Under the pieces are notes generated by a model. That model was not told the origin of the DNA, did no database searches, and saw nothing but the letters and a program-made list of their open reading frames with translations. Made by a program: the position numbers and the translations under genes. A stretch of DNA of 64,000 bases from Reticulitermes speratus (taxonomy: Eukaryota > Arthropoda > Insecta > Blattodea > Rhinotermitidae). The stretch lies in assembly GCA_021186555.1 (NCBI GenBank), contig JAJKFL010000007.1, forward strand, positions 1,747,001 through 1,811,000, read 5' to 3'. Below, piece by piece: positions 57,665-64,000 of the stretch. Numbering within the stretch: position 1 is the stretch's first letter; each line of letters starts with the position of its first letter.

Positions 57665-58345
57665 AGAAGGTTGATTAAAGGTGTCCGGGACAGAATTATT
57701 TATAGACATACCAAAAATATTATCCCAAGGCAAGTATTTCTCCCACTGGAGAATGTGGAATATTTTAACCACTTCGGTAGCATGATAACAAATGATGCAA
57801 GGTGTACACATGAAATTACATCCAGAATTGCCATGGAAAAAGCAGCATTCAACAAGTAGAAGACTCTTTTCACCAGCAAACTGGACTTACATTTAAGGAA
57901 GAAATCAGTTAAAGTGCTACATTTGGAGCGTAGCTTTGTATGGTGCTGAAACGTGGACACTTCGGAAAGTAGATCAGAAGTATCTGGAAAGTTTTGGAAT
58001 GTGGTGCTGGAGAAGAATGGAGAAGATCAGTTGGACCGATCGTGTGAGAAATGAAGAAGTATTACAGAGAGTGAAGGAGGAGAGGAATATCGTACGTACA
58101 ACAAAAAGAAGAAAGGCTAACTGGATTGGTCACATCTTGCGTAGAAACTGCCTTCTGAAACACGTTATTGAAGGAAAGTTAGAGGGAAGGATAGAAATGA
58201 CGGGAAGACGAGGGAGAAGACGTAAGCAGCTACTGGAACTTAAGGAAACGAGACGACACTGAATATTGCAAGGGGGGGGGGGGCACTAGATTACAGTCTC
58301 TGGAAAGCTCACTCTGGAAGAGTCTATGGACCTGTCGTAAGACAA
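57665..58345 (+). pseudogene. non-LTR retrotransposon C-terminal fragment 4
   Basis: Two main frames. 57671-57859 has NVEYFNHFGSMITNDARCTH, EITSRIAMEKAAFNK and then a stop. 57936-58262 has AETWTLRKVDQKYLESF, WCWRRMEKISWTDRVRNEE, KANWIGHILRRNC and the GRRGRRRKQLLEL tract. A 12-base poly-G (58272-58283) sits within the 3' coding part and the final residues are out of frame up to the 'gtcgtaagacaaact' end. Dead copy, 5' truncated. Confidence 0.8.
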
Positions 58346-59640
58346 ACTATATAATGATGGTACTAAAAATAATATGGAAGTGATAACCCTGTAGGATTTT
58401 GGCAACACCTTCTGACACCGCATCAGAGGAGCCTTTACCACCAGAAGAAAAAGTAAAATGTAGCCTCCAGAGCGCTGTGGGTTTTAATCTGGGACAACAG
58501 GCAATACCAAAAATTCAATACATATTCTTCTCTTACAGTAATCAGCCGTAGGCTCCAATTTACACAAGTCCACACATAAAAGGAATTTTTAAAACAAATC
58601 TTCCTCAGTGGATCCGTTTATTGTTAAGGTTTAATTTTATTACCACCAAACGTGAACAAATTCTTACTAACACTCAAATCCCAAGACTAAAATATTTTTC
58701 TCCATAATTAAGACCGCAGGTATCCATTATGCATTAACGTGTAGGTACATGTTAACAAGCACATAAACAAAACCGAAGTAAATTTCTTCATGCTGAAAAT
58801 TTTCTGAACGCACTGATAGAGCCCATACAAAATAGGTTCGCGGTTTAATTCGCAGGGGTACGAAAACACATACTTTCTCCTCTTACAATGTTAACACCAA
58901 AGTTCATACAAAATTAACCTGCTGTATTAAATTATTAAGTACAAGCTTATATATAAACACACTTAAATGATAAACTTCGCCCACAGAAGACGTTAAATTT
59001 GAATACACTTTGCAATTAGTTTCAGCGTACAGTTCAAAATTTCTAGCTCTTCTAGAAACATTTAACGGCCAGAGTTTGGTGTCCTACATGTGTTTCGATT
59101 TTACATGGTACGTGACGAAACGGTGGATGTTTCTTTACCACTCATCCCCACTCCTGACGTTTCTCCATACTTGTCGTCTCTTTTGTCTTCACAAACTGAT
59201 ACACTTTTTTTTTTAATTCTTAGCGTTTATTGTACACTTGTCATAACTTAAATACCACACAGATAAATACATCCGTAAATTTAAAATCATTTCAAGCAGC
59301 GGCTTATCAAACGCAGTAACAACTAATACAGAAGGTAAGTCAGCAGCACAAACTCACAGAGATATAATCCAAACGTCCGTTCAGTATCTACACGTAACGC
59401 CAAATTAGGCCGAGGTCAATCACATATCTGACACGTTCCATAATTTCTCTTCTTTTAACAAAAACTAGAGGATATAAAAGTCAGTTTTTTATGTGACATC
59501 TATTGGCATCAAACTTCAGGATTACAAAATTTATCTGCCTAAGTTAATCGTAATGTTATAGATTTGAAGGACGATGCCAGTGACTAAACAAGAGAACTTA
59601 ACATTGTATTTACCGTGCATTTTTTTCAATAAAGATATAT
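58346..59640. other. no gene seen over 1.3 kb
   Basis: AT-rich unique sequence; one 68-codon frame without features. Confidence 0.4.
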
Positions 59641-59647
59641 TCATTAA

Positions 59648-59758
59648 ACACCAACTAACGCACATAAACTATTTCGGTGGTTTAAACCACCGAAATACGT
59701 ATAGGGGAATTTTAAGAATAAACTGTTGTGAATAAAGTTTATGTGCATTAGTTGGTGA
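59648..59758. mobile_element. short foldback of the ribozyme-box class, core deleted (family zeta)
   Basis: Arms with ACCAACTAACGCAC (59650-59663) and GTGCATTAGTTGGT (59743-59756). The centre is TTTCGGTGGTTTAAACCACC followed by GAAATACGTATAGGGG. A stem-II-like hairpin, GAAA and the GTATAGGGG cleavage side remain, but no CTGANGA box, so the ribozyme is incomplete. Confidence 0.6.
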
Positions 59759-59940
59759 TTATTGAATACATAAGAGAAGTGCCGAAAAAACGAATTTATA
59801 GAATATTATGTTCTGCTGTATTTCATTAAATATATGAAAGCCCAAATATTGCTCTGTGATACAGAAAATTATTTGACATTTAATCGGTTAAATATAATTA
59901 CATTATTAACAATACAGACAATGTACGTATAAACGTAACA
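59759..59940. other. no gene seen
   Basis: Short AT-rich interval. Confidence 0.3.
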
Positions 59941-60449
59941 CTGAGGCGCGTTGGGTTAAGCATTGCTATTGTGTAAAAGCGATAAGTATTACATATTATT
60001 AGTGTGTGTCTGTAGCCTTAGTTATCCAGCATGCAATGCGCATGCGCCGCATTATATTGTCATCTGTGACCTGTCTGGCTCTACCATATTTTTCCACATT
60101 ATCTCATAAACGGCACGATTTTTGGAAAAAATGTATTGAAGGTAAAATATGTATTTTGATTTTCTCTACAACTTTTGTCTGAAACATTTCTCATTATAAC
60201 AAGAATTCAGCGAGATATTATCATAAACGTACATAGGTTTTCATGCAGGTCCCTTTATTTTTGTCATATTCTATTCAAACTTGAATTTTCTCGACAGATT
60301 TTTGAACAATTCTCAAATATCAAATTTCCTGAAAATCAGTTCATTAGGAGCCGAGTTGTTGAATGCGGAGAGGCGGACAGGTAGACAGACGGACAGACAT
60401 GACGAAGCTAACAGTCGCTTTTCGCAAATTTCCGAACGCGCCTAAAAAT
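59941..60449 (-). mobile_element. interspersed repeat X, copy 3, both ends present
   Basis: Starts TGAGGCGCGTTGGGTTAAGC and ends CGAACGCGCCTAA, showing the inverted GGCGCG ends directly. GCGCATGCGC at 60038-60047. Like copy 1 it is the shorter form. Confidence 0.7.
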
Positions 60450-60894
60450 AGATTTCGATTCCATGCAGAAGGCGAATTTGCCGGTAAGTCATTTAATTAC
60501 TTCTGTCATGACACCAACGACACACTGATTGGACAAATGAAGTAAAACTGAGGGCATGTGGAGTACCTGTCACATGTGGAGTACCTGTCACATGTGGAGT
60601 ACCTGTCAGTCAGTTCAGATGCAAGACAGGAATTACTGCCACGTCTTCGTACTTCAGACTAGATAATAATGGTCAATAATAAAGGTGACAGACTGTACGA
60701 AAGAGCTGAAATATTACGGCGACATATAGTTAGACAAAGAGAAGGCGTGTCTGTTGACGTTCAATACATCAGCTCCATTCAACATGGACTCCCCAGCATA
60801 ACTGAAAGCCCAACTGCCTACTGCATGAACCTGTACCTCAGTAGATCAGTCTCTGCTTTATTGTCTTTCGTGAAGACATTTTAAGCGCAGATTC
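60450..60894. other. no gene; 18-bp repeat, 3 copies
   Basis: ACATGTGGAGTACCTGTC is repeated three times from about 60555 to 60609; otherwise unique. Confidence 0.6.
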
Positions 60895-61192
60895 AGGCCG
60901 TGCCATGGCTCAAGCGGTTAGTCGCCGGCCTTTCACCGCGGAGGACCGGATTCGATCCCGTGTCAGTCCATGTGAGATTTGTGGTGGACAAAGTGGCAAT
61001 GGGACAGGTTTTTCTCCGAGTACTTCGGTTTTCCCCTGTCAATTTCATTCCACTGGTGCTCCATTACTTGTAAAACTTGGTAAAATAAAAACTGCTCATC
61101 TTCATCACAGGGGTTGCACAAGAAGCCTTAAGGCTGCGGTGCGTCCGTAGCATCTGCTGCGGGGCCCTTCACCACGCAAAATAAAAGTACAG
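60895..61192 (+). mobile_element. SINE family 3, full-length copy
   Basis: Head GGCCGTGCCATGGCTCAAGC contains the A box (TGGCTCAAGCGG); B box GGATTCGATCC at about 60949-60959; body with 'aaagtgg.aatgggacaggtt'; 3' end 'ggggttgcacaagaagcctt...gcaaaataaaa'. A short CAGATT may be duplicated on each side, too short to rely on. Reference copy for family 3. Confidence 0.75.
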
Positions 61193-61871
61193 ATTTTATT
61201 TCGGACATAACCTCAAGTTTCGCGTCGTCCTGAGGGTTTTAAATTGCTGCCTGCCAAAAAGATTTACACACCTACGTTATACTATCTTACTGACACACCT
61301 CTATAAAAACATCCACGTGTCTATTTCCAATGATTCATTACTTTTCACCATCAAACCAAACAAAAGCTGCATTTTCACGGAGTTTAAACTTTGGTTTGCA
61401 TTTAAAAAGTAATTACCACGACAAATGTAGTAATATATTTTTCCAAAATATATTACCACATTTTATTTCAGGACCACGACTCAAGTGGCGCAAATTTATC
61501 CACCTCAGAAGTTTATGCGTACAAATTATTATTTTTTAAGGTTAGAAAACATAAATGCTTTGACATGTGCTTTAATGTCACGATGTTCATACCAAGTTTC
61601 GTAGCATTCTGTCGACTTGTTCAACAGTCAAGTGGATGATCATACAAAGCCAACAGTACGGTCACCATGCTGACTTCTACAGGATATTTTTTACCTTTTT
61701 GAAAAATAAAAGGACAAACATATATGCACAGTCATGACTGACGTACACAGAACTGAACATACTGATAAGACGGGAAGATAAAAACAAATGTTTTCTATAT
61801 CACAGCATTAATGTTGTTTATCAGTAAAACATTTCAGTAAGTAAATATTTAATTCAAAACCAAAGCATTAC
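61193..61871. other. no gene seen
   Basis: AT-rich unique sequence. Confidence 0.35.
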
Positions 61872-61884
61872 ATTTGGCACTTTT

Positions 61885-62142
61885 TTTTCCATGGCGCAAC
61901 AGCCCCTATTGGACCAGGGGCTCCTCATTATCGACGCTTCACGATCACACTTTAGACACACCACACTCGGTAGGACCCCTCTGGACGAGTGATCAGCCCA
62001 ACGCAGAGACCTCTACCTTACAACACACAACACTCACAACAGACAGACATCCATGCCCCCGGCGGGATTCAAACCCACAATCCCAGCAAGCAAGCGGCCG
62101 CAGACCCACGCCTTAGACCGCGCGGCCACTGGGATCGGCTAT
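61885..62142 (-). mobile_element. SINE family 2, copy 4, with target duplication
   Basis: ATTTGGCACTTTT (61872-61884) and ATTTGCCACTTTT (62143-62155) flank the element, one mismatch. On the minus strand the B box is GGTTTGAATCC, one change from consensus. Full length. A minus-to-plus open frame of 80 codons across it is not a gene. Confidence 0.85.
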
Positions 62143-62495
62143 ATTTGCCACTTTTAAACTAACAAACGTCTGCTCACACCAGTAAGATATTCTGCTGTAC
62201 GCTGCTATACGCTGCTGTACGCTCTTCCGTCTACTGTAACGAAATTAACAGCGACGTAATTAGTGGCATCGCTCTCAAGCGTCGGTCCACTGCCACTTCT
62301 TGCACCTCTCAACGCTCGCCAGGTTAATTCAGAACAATATGGCTTAATTAAACATGACGATGTTAAGAGTAACATAAAAATAATTAGGCCTACCGTCTTC
62401 TGTCATCTCCACACAACTGTTTTCTGTTAATTACGATAATTAGTACACACACTAGCCACTGGGAGTGCTTTCTTCGTCGTTTACGTTTGATCTTT
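62143..62495. other. no gene; 11-bp repeat
   Basis: 'acgctgctgt' type unit about three times near 62193-62224. Confidence 0.5.
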
Positions 62496-63296
62496 TAGGC
62501 GCAGTTTAAAAAATTGCGAAAAGCGACTGTCAGCTTCATCACGTCTCTGTCCGCATCGAACAACTCGGCTTCCAATGGACGGATTTTCATCAAATTTGAT
62601 ATTTGAGAGTTTTTTGAAAATATATCGAGAAAATTTAAGTTTCATTACAATCTGACAAGAATAACGGGCACTTTACATGAAGACCTATGTACATTTATGA
62701 TAGGCCTAATATCTCGCTGAATTATTCTTAGAATGAGAAATGTTACACACAAAAGTTGTAGAAAATATCAAAATATATTTTATGTTCAATCAATTTTTTT
62801 CCCGAAAATCCTGCTTTTATAAGATAATGTGTAAAAATATGGTAGGACCAGACAGGTCACAGATGACAATATAACACGGCGCATGCGCTTTGCATGCTGG
62901 GTAACTAAGGCTAAAGCCAAACACTCACAATATTTAATACTTATTTCCTTCATAATCGATTAATTACGTCTGATCTCGTAAAATGTTTTACGGCAACACT
63001 TACAACAACTGAGAAACTGCACAACGACTTACGTGTCATTACGATCTGTTTAGCGAAATTGTACGTCTAAAGGCCATGAGCAAAGAAACATTATTTTTCT
63101 ACGTAGGTTTCATTGTTGCCGGCGATATAAATTTGCCATAAAAGCATTGTTGTAAAACACTCAATACTTTTGTATAGTTGACAGTGACATGTAGCTCAAA
63201 AATACATAAAAATCGATTTTTTCTTTTTCACTGTAACAATGGTTACGCGAACGCGCCACAATGTTACGTTCAGTGTACCTTACCTACCTTGTAAAT
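62496..63296 (+). mobile_element. interspersed repeat X, copy 4, long form
   Basis: Starts TTTTAGGCGCAGTTT, follows copies 1-3 up to 'cacaatatttaatacttatt' (about 62943), then has about 300 bp absent from the other copies before the shared right end GGTTACGCGAACGCGCC (63240-63256). GCGCATGCGC at 62879-62888. It shows that copies 1 and 3 are internally deleted or that copy 4 has gained sequence. No transposase is visible in the extra segment. Confidence 0.6.
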
Positions 63297-64000
63297 ACAG
63301 TTTTTGTCCAAGGAAACTGGAAAGTTAATGTGACATAGAAACTTCACATTATGAACAGAGAGCACAAAAGAATTTCAAGCAGGAAACAAATATTTACCAC
63401 AAAATATTCATTGCAGGAAAGTACAATTTGTAGTTGACATTCATTCGAGATCCTTGTATTGTAAATCACAAAGAGTACCTACACTGATAAATCAATACCC
63501 TCAATAAACTAGGCCACGTGTAACTGCAGACTACAAAGCGTGGGCTTCTAACCACAGTCCAAAGCAACTCCTCTCAAAGCCTACAACAGGAAACCCAAAA
63601 ACAATTCTGATTTCGAGACTGGTTGCTAATGACACTTTTAGGGGAAGGCGGGAAAATACAAGCCTCCTAGGTATTACGTAACCTTCAGAACACGGTTTGT
63701 TTTTCGGCATGACATATAGGTCTAGGGGCATATTTATTATAATAGCATAGCAAACACATGATAATGAATGGACCTTTCTTATCAAAATGTAACTTACTGC
63801 TCAAATTAAATAATTACACACATATAAGCGAAACAACATAAATTTATATTTTAATTCGCCTAGCCCATAAGTTATGGGAAAGGCAGTTGCGACTCTTTTG
63901 GAGTACTTTCTTTTAAAAACTTTTTCACTGTGTTTGAACCCGTTTTACAGTTGCTAAGGTAATCATATTCAATACTGGCTTAACTCTGTCTAATAAACAA
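63297..64000. other. no gene seen
   Basis: AT-rich unique sequence; an 84-codon minus-strand frame (63531-63785) without a signature. Confidence 0.35.

Noticed and set aside
6953..62142. Possible tRNA genes at the B-box-containing heads
   Set aside because: Each is the head of a SINE with a conserved non-tRNA body and, in several cases, target duplications; acceptor-stem pairing is not kept.

Overview
This is repeat-dense intergenic or intronic DNA from an arthropod, most likely a cockroach (Blattodea; Periplaneta-like). The guess rests on several decayed copies of one non-LTR retrotransposon C-terminus of a kind I associate with cockroach genomes, on three tRNA-derived SINE families, and on the absence of any compact gene arrangement. 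I found no intact host gene, no exon I could defend, no functional tRNA or rRNA, and nothing prokaryotic. Nearly every long open frame is a tandem array whose unit happens to lack stop codons.

Layout: 0-4 kb holds SINE remnants, a 32-bp repeat and a 0.5-kb DNA-transposon-like repeat (called X here). 4.4-6 kb has a pogo-like MITE and a 25-bp array split by a ribozyme-bearing element. 7-15 kb is dominated by minisatellites with units of 29, 36, 21, 33, 35, 26 and 27 bp. 16.3-20 kb carries a 49-bp array and a short inverted second copy of the same element. 21.7-23.3 kb is a 41-bp array enclosed by perfect 29-bp inverted repeats and ending in a hammerhead-like motif. 23.8-31 kb has a 15-bp array, SINEs and two hAT-like elements. 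32-47 kb mixes LINE fragments, a 22-bp and a 44-bp array, and the densest cluster of foldback elements with hammerhead-like motifs. 48.5-64 kb is SINE, LINE and X copies between unremarkable AT-rich sequence.

The most interesting content is a dispersed set of short elements. Each has a type-I hammerhead-like core (CUGANGA, a hairpin, GAAAC, then GUA followed by G-rich stem I), usually inside long inverted repeats. The cores carry one extra nucleotide between the CUGANGA box and stem II (two in one copy). A shared 14-base box, GTGCAKNNGTTGGT, lies about 40-65 bases downstream of the core, and 17 copies of it occur here, mostly in the inverted arms. The natural comparison is Penelope-like retroelements and metazoan retrozymes, which are known to carry hammerheads. 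Several of these elements contain, interrupt or abut tandem arrays, so they may be involved in how the minisatellites arise or spread. All statements on activity are inference; no cleavage or transcription can be read from sequence.
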